From Exilispira sp964581895 (GTDB lineage Bacteria; Spirochaetota; JAAYUW01): a DNA stretch of 64,000 nt. The DNA is taken from NCBI GenBank assembly GCA_964581895.1, contig CAZOPR010000005.1, positions 99,083-163,082 of the forward strand, read 5' to 3'. Both the position numbers and the translations under genes were made by a program. Positions 18,289 through 27,613 of the stretch are shown here, piece by piece. Every line of letters begins with the position of its first letter. Position 1 is the first letter of the stretch. The notes under the pieces were generated by a model. That model ran no database searches and was not told the origin of the DNA. It saw only the letters and a program-made list of their open reading frames with translations.

Positions 18289-19677
18289 TTACTGAATCTT
18301 TTCAAATAACTGTTTTGCTATTCTGTTACCATTTTTTGCAATCTCAACTTCATTCATATTAGTTAGCATTCCATCTTTAACAACAACGATACCGTTGACA
18401 ATAGTATACTTGGTTTGATGATTATTCCCAGTAAACAAAAGTGCAGCAAATGGATCTGAAAGTGAGCCAGCAAAATCAATCCTATTTATCACTTTAAATA
18501 CTGCTATATCTGCAAGATAACCACTTGCTAATTTACCTATTTTACTGTACCCAAGCATTTTTGCTCCACCATTTATTGCAATATCGAAAATCTGTCTAGC
18601 ATCAATAGCATTTGAGCCATATTTTACTCTTTGCAAAAGTAAAGCCATTCTTGCCTCAGATAAGATATCTGAGCTATCATTTGATGCAGAACCATCAACT
18701 GCTATACCAAAATTGACACCTTTTTTTAACCCTTCCACTACTCTACAGATTCCACTTCCAAGCCTCATATTTGAAGATGGACAATGAGCTATACCTGTTC
18801 TTGTTCTTGCGAGGATTTCAAGTTCTTCATCATTAAAAAATATACCATGAGCATAAAAAACATCCTCCCCTACAAAATCAAGATCCTGCATAAGTTTAAG
18901 CGGTCTTCTTCCATATTTTTCAATGCAATACTCCACTTCATCTTCTGTCTCGGCAAGATGAGTATGCAGCTTTACCTTATACTTTCTTGCAAGTTCAACA
19001 CTTTTTTTCATAAGTGATTCACTCACTGAAAAAGGAGAGCAAGGAGCTACAACAACTTTTCTCATAGACTCATCGGATGGGTCGTGAAATGTTTTGATGA
19101 TATTTTCAGTTTCAGATAAAATTTCATCTTCATCTTGAACTACATCTGGTGGTGGTAATCCCCCATCCTTTTTACTTTTAGACATAGAACCTCGAGTTGG
19201 AGAAAAGCGAATGCCAAGTTGATCTGCAACTTCAAACTGAATATTCATAATGCTGATATTGTTTTCCACAATACTTTTAGGATAAAGATAGTGATGATCA
19301 GTTGTTAAAGTGCAACCTGTTTTTAATAATTCACCAATAGCTATTGCACTTGACCAGAATATTGCCTCTTCATCTATATATTTCCAGATCTCATAAAGAT
19401 AAACCAGCCAGTCAAAAAGTTTTGCATTTTGAACTGCTGGTAGATTTCTTGTAAGTGTTTGATAAAAATGATGATGAGTATTTACAAGCCCTGGTATAAC
19501 AATAGAATCACTACAATCAAGTATTTGAAGTCTTTTTTTCTCTTCATCTGTTAGTTTTTCTATTAAATTATCCCCAACCTTTTTTATCTTATTCTCTTCG
19601 ATAAGAATATCTTTGCTGTATTTTACTTCTTCAAAAACAGAGGTTACAATAGCAAAGCAATTTTTTAGTAAAATCAT
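18289..19677 (-). CDS. ssnA: Amidohydrolase, 8-oxoguanine deaminase/SsnA type
   Basis: 462 residues. A GTG six bases further upstream (19683) is also in frame, but GGAG with 5-base spacing precedes the ATG at 19677, which I take as the start. Metal ligands of the adenosine-deaminase-like amidohydrolases are present: VNTHHHFYQTLTRNL, His in HTHLAETEDE, HGIFF, and Asp in IAVDGSASNDSSD. LTTDHHYLYP and APCSPFSVS are typical of the AtzB/TrzN/8-oxoguanine deaminase group. It would hydrolytically remove an amino group from a purine-like ring, feeding the molybdenum hydroxylase encoded next. The exact substrate is inferred. Confidence 0.82.
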   Translation of the reverse strand: MILLKNCFAIVTSVFEEVKYSKDILIEENKIKKVGDNLIEKLTDEEKKRLQILDCSDSIVIPGLVNTHHHFYQTLTRNLPAVQNAKLFDWLVYLYEIWKYIDEEAIFWSSAIAIGELLKTGCTLTTDHHYLYPKSIVENNISIMNIQFEVADQLGIRFSPTRGSMSKSKKDGGLPPPDVVQDEDEILSETENIIKTFHDPSDESMRKVVVAPCSPFSVSESLMKKSVELARKYKVKLHTHLAETEDEVEYCIEKYGRRPLKLMQDLDFVGEDVFYAHGIFFNDEELEILARTRTGIAHCPSSNMRLGSGICRVVEGLKKGVNFGIAVDGSASNDSSDILSEARMALLLQRVKYGSNAIDARQIFDIAINGGAKMLGYSKIGKLASGYLADIAVFKVINRIDFAGSLSDPFAALLFTGNNHQTKYTIVNGIVVVKDGMLTNMNEVEIAKNGNRIAKQLFEKIQ

Positions 19678-19837
19678 AACCACTCCATTATTTCTTTTGT
19701 TAACAATAATTAAATACTTTTTGCTGCTAATTTAATTTTTAATTTAATTTTAACTTTTTTATTGTTATTTTTAATTCTTAATCTATTTTACAGGCAAGAT
19801 AATTATACTACATCGATAAAAAAATCAAAGGTTTTTA

Positions 19838-20767
19838 ATGCTAAGAATAATTTTACATATATCCAAATTGATTAACAATTGTTCCAAACATAGGATACAT
19901 CATCTTGCCGCAGCTTTCGCTTATTATTTTATTTTATCAATCCCTCCAATTTTAATGCTAATTTTCATATTAGGTGATAAATTTTTATTTTCACAATCTA
20001 TGCTTGAAAATATTTCCCCAATTATTATCAATATTTTTGGTAAAGATATATACCTTTCGATAACAAAACTTTTAGAAGCCATAGCTTCAAATAAAAATAA
20101 AACATTTTATACATCTTTAAGTATATTTATTCTTATAATCACCTCTTCTTCTCTTTTTGTTTTCACAAAAGTTTCATATTCTAACTATAAAAACTTAAAT
20201 AAAAAACAACCTTTTTTCCTTACCTGGCTTAAAACAAGAATATTTGCTATTTTGCTTACATTGATTGTGCTTGCTTTTTACTTTGGTTCACTTTTTTTAA
20301 GTCCCATAATAAAAAAAGTAACTTCTTATCTTTTAATTTCTAAAATTTCAAATATTCAAAATTTTTTAATAAATTACATCATCTCCCCGTTTCTTTTCAG
20401 TTTCTTTTTTAGCCTTTACATTCAGATGATTTTTGAAAAGATACCTGTAAAATTCGCATTTAGTAGCGGACTTTTAACTTCATATCTTGGAAAACTTGCA
20501 AATATACTTCTTTTCAAATTGATTCCTTCAACTTTAGCTGGTTCTGTTTTCTCAAAAGCTGGTTCAAGTTTGATAATACTTCTTTATATTTATTATACTG
20601 GTATAATTATTTTTGTTGGTTTTGAAAATGCAGCAACATTATGGGAATCTTATAAATATCATAAATCTTATAGATGGCTAACAAAAAAGCATTTTGATAG
20701 ATTTTATAAAATAAATAAATTTAAGATTAAATCTAAATTAAATATTAATTCAAAATCAAAAAATTGA
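19838..20767 (+). CDS. YihY/BrkB family membrane protein
   Basis: 309 residues with about six hydrophobic helices. The N-terminal HLAAAFAYYFILSIPPILMLIF is the typical opening of the family (LaaAlAYYtllSlaPlL), and the last helices include AGSVFSKAGSSLIILLYIYYTG, close to the family's SlivlLlWiYys block. Function is not established for the family (older names as ribonuclease BN are incorrect). It is divergent from ssnA and has no neighbours on its strand except clostripain, 330 bases away. No Shine-Dalgarno is obvious. Confidence 0.85.
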   Translation: MLRIILHISKLINNCSKHRIHHLAAAFAYYFILSIPPILMLIFILGDKFLFSQSMLENISPIIINIFGKDIYLSITKLLEAIASNKNKTFYTSLSIFILIITSSSLFVFTKVSYSNYKNLNKKQPFFLTWLKTRIFAILLTLIVLAFYFGSLFLSPIIKKVTSYLLISKISNIQNFLINYIISPFLFSFFFSLYIQMIFEKIPVKFAFSSGLLTSYLGKLANILLFKLIPSTLAGSVFSKAGSSLIILLYIYYTGIIIFVGFENAATLWESYKYHKSYRWLTKKHFDRFYKINKFKIKSKLNINSKSKN

Positions 20768-21097
20768 TTTCAATTAATGCTTTTTTCTTTAGTTTTCTAT
20801 TATATTTTCTCTTTATTTTTTTCTTTTTTTTTGTTTTTTTATCTTTGTTCTTTTAATTTTTTTAATATTTCAACTATTTTTTTAATTTTTCTATTATTAT
20901 TTTTTTATCATTATAATCCTACTTTAATTTTGATTTTATCATATAAACTAAATATAATTAGTTAACTTTAATTTTATTAGGAAACATAACTAAAATATTA
21001 AATATATTTTGTTAATATATCTATTTACTAAAAAATATTTTTGTTGACATAAATTTACAATTTTAGATATTGAGATTAGTAACTTTTAGGAGAAAGT
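20768..21097. other. AT-rich spacer with promoter for clostripain
   Basis: 330 bases. The first 150 are T-rich and could encode 62 hydrophobic residues in one frame (20777-20965), which I consider composition-driven. The last part carries a promoter-like signal and the ribosome binding site. Confidence 0.5.
21044..21071 (+). promoter_or_regulatory. Candidate sigma-70-type promoter of the clostripain gene
   Basis: A perfect TTGACA at 21044-21049 is followed after 16 bases by GATATT, a weak -10. A ribosome binding site (TTTTAGGAGAAAGT) and the ATG follow 27 bases later. Confidence 0.5.
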
Positions 21098-22693
21098 ATG
21101 AAAAAGACACTTTTTGCTATCTTTGTTCTGTTATTTTTCGCAGTCCTTTTTTCATGTCAATCACCTGTTAACCTTACAGATGACATTGGCAATGGTATTG
21201 ATAAGGCTCCTCAATATGTTGAAAACACAAGACTCAACATGACTTCAAAAGATGCATATGAGGAAGATGATTCAACAACCTATGCCAAAACAATTACTGC
21301 AAACGCAACCGCTCAAGAACACAACTTTTATGATGATGCAAACGATTATTTAAAATTTTCTGCAGTAAGTGGAACAACCTATACCATCGAAACAGTTGTA
21401 TATGGCTATGCTGACACTGTCTTATATCTTAGGGATGGAACAACTACTTTAGCTTCAAATGATGACAAAGGTGATGGTACTTACGGTTCAAAAATAACAT
21501 GGACAGCTCCATCTACAAAAACCTACTACATCAGAGTTTACTCTTACAATGGTAAAAAAGGAACCAATAGGGGTTATACTATTTCCTTAACATCTGGTGG
21601 TGGCGGCGGCGGTGGTGGAATTACACTTCCTCAGCCAAAAAAAAGCTGGACCATTCTTGTTTATCTTGACGCAGATAACAACCTTTCTTCATATGGTGAC
21701 TATGATATCAATGAAATGAAGGCTGTGGGCTCAGATAGCAATATTAACATCGTTGCTCTATGGGATAATTCTGGTAGTACACATGGATATTATTACATTC
21801 AGACAACCGGTGCAACACTTTTACAAGATGTTGGTGAAGTAAATATGGGTTCTGAAACAACAGCTAAAAACTTCATTGACTATGCAACATTAAATTTCCC
21901 AGCCGATCATTATATGTGGATCTTCTGGAACCATGGTGGTGCTGTTGACAGATCTTTAACACCAAAAGGAGTTTGCTGGGATGATACAAATAGTTCTGAC
22001 CATTTAAGTGAAGTTGAACAAAAATCAATCATATCTTATTTAAACTCAAAAACTGGCAAAACATTAGATGTTCTTGCTTATGATGCTTGTTTGATGGCTT
22101 GTGCAGAACTTTTTTATCAGTTTAGGGGAATGGTAAGCTATATTGCTTCATCAGAACAGACCATCCCTGGAAATGGGTATGATTACAATTTTATTTCTTA
22201 CATTAAAAATAATCCAACAACCACTGCATATTATGCTGCAAAAGCTATATTCGATTATTATAAAGCTGAATATAGCACAACTTCTGATGTAACTTTCTCA
22301 GTTGTAAATATGTCTTATGCAGCAAATCTTGGAACAGCACTTAACAACTTTGCTTCAGCAGCAATAAATAGTGGAATCTCAGGTACAACTTTTAAAAACT
22401 TAAAACCATCAAAAGATTTTAGCGGTTATACTTGGGACCTTTATGTTTATATGAGCAATATCTACAATAGTTCAAGCATGACTACAACTGTTAAAAATTA
22501 TGCTAAAGCTGTTATGGATTTAGTAAATCCAGCAAATGCACAACTTGTTTCTCTTGAATGGCATGGTTCAACATGGACAAGCAAAGCCTATGGCGTTTCT
22601 ATCACTTTAAAGGCAGATACAACAACTTATAGTTTATTAGACATCTGTGTTAATACTCAGTGGGATGAATTTCTTACATTTGCAGGTTTTTAA
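21098..22693 (+). CDS. Secreted clostripain-family (C11) cysteine protease lipoprotein
   Basis: 531 residues. Signal peptide with lipobox LFSC. Residues about 52-165 form a bacterial pre-peptidase C-terminal (PPC) domain (AYEEDDSTTYAKTI, YLKFSAVSGTTYTIET, YYIRVYSY). A run of about seven glycines links it to the C11 domain, which has WTILVYLDADNNLS, the catalytic His in WIFWNHGG (about 273) and the catalytic Cys in LAYDACLMA (about 331). The fold is caspase-like and specificity usually Arg-directed. A surface protease for peptide scavenging is likely for a fermenter. It has its own promoter-like signal and a strong terminator, and stands between two halves of the purine block. Confidence 0.92.
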   Translation: MKKTLFAIFVLLFFAVLFSCQSPVNLTDDIGNGIDKAPQYVENTRLNMTSKDAYEEDDSTTYAKTITANATAQEHNFYDDANDYLKFSAVSGTTYTIETVVYGYADTVLYLRDGTTTLASNDDKGDGTYGSKITWTAPSTKTYYIRVYSYNGKKGTNRGYTISLTSGGGGGGGGITLPQPKKSWTILVYLDADNNLSSYGDYDINEMKAVGSDSNINIVALWDNSGSTHGYYYIQTTGATLLQDVGEVNMGSETTAKNFIDYATLNFPADHYMWIFWNHGGAVDRSLTPKGVCWDDTNSSDHLSEVEQKSIISYLNSKTGKTLDVLAYDACLMACAELFYQFRGMVSYIASSEQTIPGNGYDYNFISYIKNNPTTTAYYAAKAIFDYYKAEYSTTSDVTFSVVNMSYAANLGTALNNFASAAINSGISGTTFKNLKPSKDFSGYTWDLYVYMSNIYNSSSMTTTVKNYAKAVMDLVNPANAQLVSLEWHGSTWTSKAYGVSITLKADTTTYSLLDICVNTQWDEFLTFAGF

Positions 22694-22723
22694 TGAAATT
22701 GTTTAAAATTTAATGAAAAAAAG

Positions 22724-22751
22724 ACGCCCTTGTTAAAAGGGCGTTTTTTTT
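22724..22751. terminator. Bidirectional intrinsic terminator
   Basis: An eight-base-pair stem (ACGCCCTT / AAGGGCGT) with a five-base loop and T-run after it; an A-run before it makes it work in both directions. It lies between the convergent clostripain and YgfK-like genes. It is the only textbook intrinsic terminator I find in the window. Confidence 0.93.
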
Positions 22752-22782
22752 CATTAGATAAATTCATAAACAAAATTTTAAT

Positions 22783-25700
22783 TTAATCATTAAATTTGAA
22801 GTTATTCTTAAAAATTTCTGGATAAAAATTAATAAGATGAAGAGAAAATTTTATTTCAACTAAATCTTCATTTGAACGAAATAGATTATTTATTCTCTGA
22901 GCAGCTATTTTAAGAACTTTTAAGTCGTTTTTTCTTAGATTAATAGTTATCTCTTCCTTATCATAAAAAGAAGAGACAAAAATACCTGGATTTTTTGATT
23001 CATTAAACCTTTCTATTGAATCAAATATTGTAAATTTTTCTTTATAAGGTTTTCCTTCGTATGGGCAAAAAGTTTCACAGTTGCCACATTCGTTGCATAG
23101 ATAATCTATATGTATAATCTGATAATAATCTTTCAAATTTTCGTTTGAAAAAGGTATTGCTCTATTTGCTCTATTTGGGCAAACATCAACACATCTTCCG
23201 CAGTAAAGATTGCATTCAAGACATCTTTCGTAATCCTTTTTTGATGGGTTTTTTAACTTCCCCCTATCTACAAATGATTTTTCATCGATTGTTTTAATAT
23301 TATCTATAGGTGAAATATTTGAAAAAATATCTTCAAAAATATTATTTTTTATTAAAATTTTATCTACTGCTTTTTTGGCGTCAGATATGGCTTCAACAAC
23401 TGAAGAAGGTCCTCTTAAAAGATCACCAATTATAAAAATTTCTTCGTCATCTTTAATTTTATCAAGTTTATTTTCACTAAACCATTTCCCATCTATTTCT
23501 TCACCTATTGCAACAATTATTGAATCTGCTTTCAAAAGTTCATACTTGCCTGTTGGAATCGCTTTTCTTCTTCCATCAATCCCCTTTTCTGATAGTTGCA
23601 TTATTTCACAGGTTAAAGTTTTATTTTTATATGAAACTGGTTGCCTGAGCATCCTAAAACTGATCCCATCTGAAATAGCATTTTCATACTCTTCCCTATC
23701 TGCTGGTAGTTCATTTTCAGTTCTTCGATAGACTACAGTAACATTTTTGACCTTATATATTCTTTTGGCTGCTCTTGCTGCATCCATTGCTGAATTTCCA
23801 CCACCAACAACAATGACTTCTTTTCCTAAATTTATCCTTTTCTTTTCATTAAAATCTCTTAAGAATTCAATAGAATCAAAAAGATTTCCCTCATTATATT
23901 CTAAATCAAGCTTTTTGGAGTTGTTTGCTCCTGTTGCGACGATGATATACTTAAATCCATCATCTTTCAATTGAGATATTTTATCAATAAATTTATTTTC
24001 AAATTTAACATCTAAAAGTTTTAATAACTCTATATCTTTTTCGATTTCGCTTCTTTTTATTCTAAATTTTGGAATAGCATTGTTTACTATTCCACCAAAT
24101 TTTTTTTCCTTCTCAAAAATTGTGACATCAAATCCAGTCCTTGCCAGAAAATTTGCAGCAGAAAGTCCGGCAGGACCTGCTCCAACGATTGCCACTTTAA
24201 TATTGTTCTTTTTTATATTTTTCTTTTCTTGATTAATAAATTCTTTTAAGAAGTTAAAACCTTTTTTAGTAGCAAGTAATTTTTGGTTTCTAATCTCTAT
24301 AGATTTATCATAAAATTTTCTTGTGCAGTTATACATACAAAAATGAGTGCAGATTTTAGAAGTAATAAATGGCAGAGGATTTTTCGCGTAAATAACTTTT
24401 ATGGCATTTTTATAATCTTTTTTCTCAATAAATCTTAAATATAAAGGAACATCTTGATTTATTGGACAGGACTTAACACATGGAGCGATGAAACAATCAA
24501 ATAAAGGAATCTTGGTATTTATCACTTTTTTTTCTAAAGGGAAAAATGGATGCTCCATTAGCTTTTGATATTGTTCTCCTGTTGCAATTTCAGATGCGTT
24601 AAATTTTTTATGCTTTAATGATAATGAAAAATCTGCTACTTTTGCAATATTATAAAGTCTTAGGTATCCACCTGGTTTAAGTAAATCTGTAACAACAGTT
24701 ACTGGATAAATACCATTAGCAAGTATATCTTTTATATTTTTTTGATTTGCACCTGCTGAAAATGAGATTACTAAATTTTTAAATTTTTTTCTGAAAAGTT
24801 CGGCTACTTCCAAAGATATAGGGAAAAGTGCCCTTCCAGAAAGGTAAGCCATCTGCCCTTTCATTTTTGTTTGATTTATTGTTGGTAAGGTGTTACTTAC
24901 CTTAATGCCAAAATATAATTTTCTTTCATCTGCTTTAACTAAAGCTCTTTCAACAATTTCAAATGCTTTTTCCAAGTATAAATCTTTTGCAAAACTTTCT
25001 TCGCTAAGTTTTATATAACCAAATCCATGCCCATGAAGTAGACTTTTAACCTTTTGATATCCTAAAAGTGTAGGATTAACCTTAAGAATTGTATTTAGCT
25101 TTTTTTCTACCAAAAGATATCGAATAATTGTTTCTATCTCTTCAGGTTTAGTCCCATGCATGGTTGATAATGTAACGATCTGTGTGATTGGATATGAATC
25201 AGTAGCGATTTTTTCAAGAAGATCAAATGGAAATCTTTTCCCTAAATTTCTTGCAAACTTTTGACAAAAAGGCTGGTTTAATATTTCAATAAGATTAGAA
25301 GCGATTTCTTTTACTTTGCTACCTTTACCAGATAATTCATTTATAAATCTATTTACCTTTTCTGATCTTATACCTTCATAACTATAACCTATGCTTGAAA
25401 CAAATATAAATCCATCATCTAAATTTTGGCTTTTCTCTTTACTTTGAACTTTTAGGTCTAAAATATCTTGAAGAATCAAGATAATAAGGAAAGAATTAAT
25501 ATATTCTTGTAAAGCTTGATCTATTTTTAATTCCGTAGACCACTCAACATTATACCCTTCATCAGCAGCATAAATACAAGGTTTATCTACTTGAATATTA
25601 TCATTATCTTGCACAGTTTTAAGCTCGATGAATCTTGCTCCAGTCAAAAAACTGGTAATTATGTTTTGAGAAAGCTGTGTATGAGGACCAGCTGCCACTC

Positions 25701-25866
25701 CAACTGGTAAATCTAAGGTTTTACCCCAAAAATTAATCCTTCCTTTTGATGAAGGTCTATAAAAATAATTGTTTGAAATATTGAAAATTGAACCTGATTT
25801 ACTATATTCTGAAAAAATTGCAAATATTAGATTTGTAAGATCCAGAGGATTCATAGTATCATCCAT
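22783..25866 (-). CDS. ygfK: YgfK-type flavin/iron-sulfur oxidoreductase (putative selenate reductase subunit)
   Basis: An upstream in-frame ATG exists at 25878, but its own bases form GGAG six bases before the ATG at 25866, which I prefer; this gives 1027 residues. The N-terminal half is a dihydroorotate-dehydrogenase-like TIM barrel (LDLPVGVAAGPHTQ, IELKTVQ). A glutamate-synthase-small-subunit-like part follows: CVKSCP...CTHFC, then dinucleotide motifs VAIVGAGPAGLSAA and VIVVGGGNSAMDAAR. The C-terminus has two ferredoxin-like clusters (CLECNLYCGRCVDVCP; CNECGNCETFCP). In many anaerobes this protein is encoded with ssnA and xdh genes and is linked to purine catabolism or selenium-dependent hydroxylases; the selenate-reductase name is historical. 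Confidence 0.9.
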   Translation of the reverse strand: MDDTMNPLDLTNLIFAIFSEYSKSGSIFNISNNYFYRPSSKGRINFWGKTLDLPVGVAAGPHTQLSQNIITSFLTGARFIELKTVQDNDNIQVDKPCIYAADEGYNVEWSTELKIDQALQEYINSFLIILILQDILDLKVQSKEKSQNLDDGFIFVSSIGYSYEGIRSEKVNRFINELSGKGSKVKEIASNLIEILNQPFCQKFARNLGKRFPFDLLEKIATDSYPITQIVTLSTMHGTKPEEIETIIRYLLVEKKLNTILKVNPTLLGYQKVKSLLHGHGFGYIKLSEESFAKDLYLEKAFEIVERALVKADERKLYFGIKVSNTLPTINQTKMKGQMAYLSGRALFPISLEVAELFRKKFKNLVISFSAGANQKNIKDILANGIYPVTVVTDLLKPGGYLRLYNIAKVADFSLSLKHKKFNASEIATGEQYQKLMEHPFFPLEKKVINTKIPLFDCFIAPCVKSCPINQDVPLYLRFIEKKDYKNAIKVIYAKNPLPFITSKICTHFCMYNCTRKFYDKSIEIRNQKLLATKKGFNFLKEFINQEKKNIKKNNIKVAIVGAGPAGLSAANFLARTGFDVTIFEKEKKFGGIVNNAIPKFRIKRSEIEKDIELLKLLDVKFENKFIDKISQLKDDGFKYIIVATGANNSKKLDLEYNEGNLFDSIEFLRDFNEKKRINLGKEVIVVGGGNSAMDAARAAKRIYKVKNVTVVYRRTENELPADREEYENAISDGISFRMLRQPVSYKNKTLTCEIMQLSEKGIDGRRKAIPTGKYELLKADSIIVAIGEEIDGKWFSENKLDKIKDDEEIFIIGDLLRGPSSVVEAISDAKKAVDKILIKNNIFEDIFSNISPIDNIKTIDEKSFVDRGKLKNPSKKDYERCLECNLYCGRCVDVCPNRANRAIPFSNENLKDYYQIIHIDYLCNECGNCETFCPYEGKPYKEKFTIFDSIERFNESKNPGIFVSSFYDKEEITINLRKNDLKVLKIAAQRINNLFRSNEDLVEIKFSLHLINFYPEIFKNNFKFND

Positions 25867-25909
25867 AGGATTCTCCATAAAGAAAAATAGAAAATTGAAG
25901 TATAATTAA

Positions 25910-26557
25910 CTATTTGTTTTTATATTTTTCCCAATCTTTTAGGAATGTCGTAAGTCCAATATCTGTCAAAGGATGTTTCATTATTTTTAAAAGGACATTC
26001 AAAGGCACCGTAACTATATCAGCACCTATTTTAGCTGCTCTAAGGATATGCTCGGGATGTCTTATGGAAGCGACTATGATTTGAGTTTGAAATGAATAAT
26101 TTTCAAAAATTTTTTTGATATCTTCAACAAGTTTCATCCCTTCATTGCTTATATCATCAAGCCTTCCTACAAATGGAGAAACATAAGTCGCTCCAGCTTT
26201 TGCAGCAACTAAAGCCTGTAAAGGAGTAAATATCAATGTAAGATTGGTCTTTATCCCTTCTGATGATAAAATCTTTGTGGCTTTAATCCCTTCTTCAGTC
26301 ATTGGAATCTTTACAACTACATAAGGGGAAATAGAAGATAAAATTCTTGCTTCTTCTACCATTTGCTTATGATCTGTTCCAATGACTTCAGCCGAGGTAG
26401 GACCTTTAACTAAATCACAAATCTCTTTAATTCTGGTTTTAAAATCTACATTTTCTTTTGATATTAATGTTGGATTTGTAGTAACACCATCTATTAAGCC
26501 AAGTTCAACGCCATTTTTTATTTCATCTATATTTGCTGTGTCTAAAAATATCTTCAT
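25910..26557 (-). CDS. fsa: Fructose-6-phosphate aldolase/small transaldolase
   Basis: 215 residues, the length of the short TalC/FSA group. MKIFLDTANIDEI, DGVTTNPTLIS, the Schiff-base Lys in VVVKIPMT (about 85), and NLTLIFTPLQALVAAKAGATYVSPFVGR are all present. It interconverts fructose 6-phosphate with dihydroxyacetone plus glyceraldehyde 3-phosphate, or acts as a transaldolase in the pentose phosphate route; the two activities cannot be separated by eye with confidence. It lies 15 bases after the TPR lipoprotein gene, likely in one transcript with it and the PadR gene. Confidence 0.93.
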   Translation of the reverse strand: MKIFLDTANIDEIKNGVELGLIDGVTTNPTLISKENVDFKTRIKEICDLVKGPTSAEVIGTDHKQMVEEARILSSISPYVVVKIPMTEEGIKATKILSSEGIKTNLTLIFTPLQALVAAKAGATYVSPFVGRLDDISNEGMKLVEDIKKIFENYSFQTQIIVASIRHPEHILRAAKIGADIVTVPLNVLLKIMKHPLTDIGLTTFLKDWEKYKNK

Positions 26558-26571
26558 AACTTTAATTCACT

Positions 26572-26964
26572 TTACTTCTTTTTTTTCATTATCTCTTCAA
26601 TCTTTTGAAGCATATATGTAGCAAGTTTAACAGCAGCATTTGAACCATTATATTGCTCTAAAACTTTTGTGAACCATTGTTTCGCAAGATCATACTTTTT
26701 CATTGTAAAATAAACAAAACCAATCTCATAACATGCCCATGAAGTAAATTCTTTATTTTCTGGATATTTTTCTAAAATAGTCATAAAATATTTTATTGCT
26801 ACATCATAAGATTGCTTATCATAAGCAAGTTGTCCCTCTAAAAGAAGCTTTTCTGGGGAATAAATATTTCCACTTGAATCAGAAATATTATACTTATAAG
26901 TTTGACAGGAAAAAAGTAAAATAAAAGAGAAAATAACCAGAAGCAAAAATATTTTTTTATTCAT
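26572..26964 (-). CDS. Small TPR-containing lipoprotein
   Basis: 130 residues. Lipobox LFSC, Cys at about residue 20. Two or three TPR-like helical hairpins follow (EGQLAYDKQSYDVAIKYFM; YEIGFVYFTMKKYDLAKQWF). Resembles YfiO/BamD-like or tol-pal YbgF-like scaffolds in miniature. Role unknown; likely an envelope adaptor. It sits between the PadR regulator and the aldolase gene with 15-base gaps on either side. Confidence 0.8.
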   Translation of the reverse strand: MNKKIFLLLVIFSFILLFSCQTYKYNISDSSGNIYSPEKLLLEGQLAYDKQSYDVAIKYFMTILEKYPENKEFTSWACYEIGFVYFTMKKYDLAKQWFTKVLEQYNGSNAAVKLATYMLQKIEEIMKKKK

Positions 26965-26979
26965 TAGAGACCTCTAACT

Positions 26980-27504
26980 TTATATTTCCAAAAGACTTTC
27001 AATGAATTTTATATTTTGCTTAAATTCTCTTAATTTTTCTTCATAGAGCATGTCTCTATACCTGTTTTTTACATCCATCTCCATCTTCCATTTAGGTAGA
27101 TTGTCGATGCATTTGTTGATTTCCTCAATCTGTTTATTGAGAAAATCCTTTCTTTCTTGATTGGTCAGATTATGTAAAAATAAAAGTTTTAACTCAAGAC
27201 CAAATCTGGTAATAGAGTTTCCCTTAAAAGGCTCTTTCAACCATTCTTTAATCTTTATTTTCCCTTCATCTGTTATTGAATATACTTCTTTCGGTATTTT
27301 ACCATCCAATATTCTTTTACTTTTTAATAAGCCTCTTTTTTCAAGTCTTTTTAATGCAGGATAAATGGAACCTGGAGAAGCTGACCAGCGAATAATGTAA
27401 GATTTGTCAAAAATCTTTTTAATATCATAGCCAGAAAAATCATTCATAGAAACAAGACCAAGAATAACATATTCTAATTCTGTTGTTTTGATAGACGCCT
27501 CCAC
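26980..27504 (-). CDS. PadR-family transcriptional regulator
   Basis: 174 residues. The N-terminal winged helix is classic: VILGLVSMNDFSGYDIKKIFD, ASPGSIYPALKRLEKRGLL, KEVYSITDEGKIKIKEWL. The C-terminal half is the PadR dimerisation helix domain (Vir/PadR C). Start is uncertain: the open frame begins with GTG at 27504, which lacks an upstream Shine-Dalgarno, while a perfect GGAGG (27502-27498) lies 5 bases ahead of an in-frame ATC at 27492, a rare start codon. Targets are unknown; it could control the two genes downstream in the same direction. Confidence 0.88.
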   Translation of the reverse strand: MEASIKTTELEYVILGLVSMNDFSGYDIKKIFDKSYIIRWSASPGSIYPALKRLEKRGLLKSKRILDGKIPKEVYSITDEGKIKIKEWLKEPFKGNSITRFGLELKLLFLHNLTNQERKDFLNKQIEEINKCIDNLPKWKMEMDVKNRYRDMLYEEKLREFKQNIKFIESLLEI

Positions 27505-27613
27505 ACTTCACTTTATTCTTTAATAAACTAATATGAATTTAATCTTGCTTTATATTTTGTCAATATTTAATCTTATTGATAATCATCTAAAAATACATAA
27601 ATTTTTTTGTAGT

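Noticed and set aside
20777..20965. Open frame for a 62-residue hydrophobic protein after the YihY gene
   Set aside because: Composition is only T-rich sequence read as Phe/Leu/Ile; no Shine-Dalgarno and no recognisable motif.
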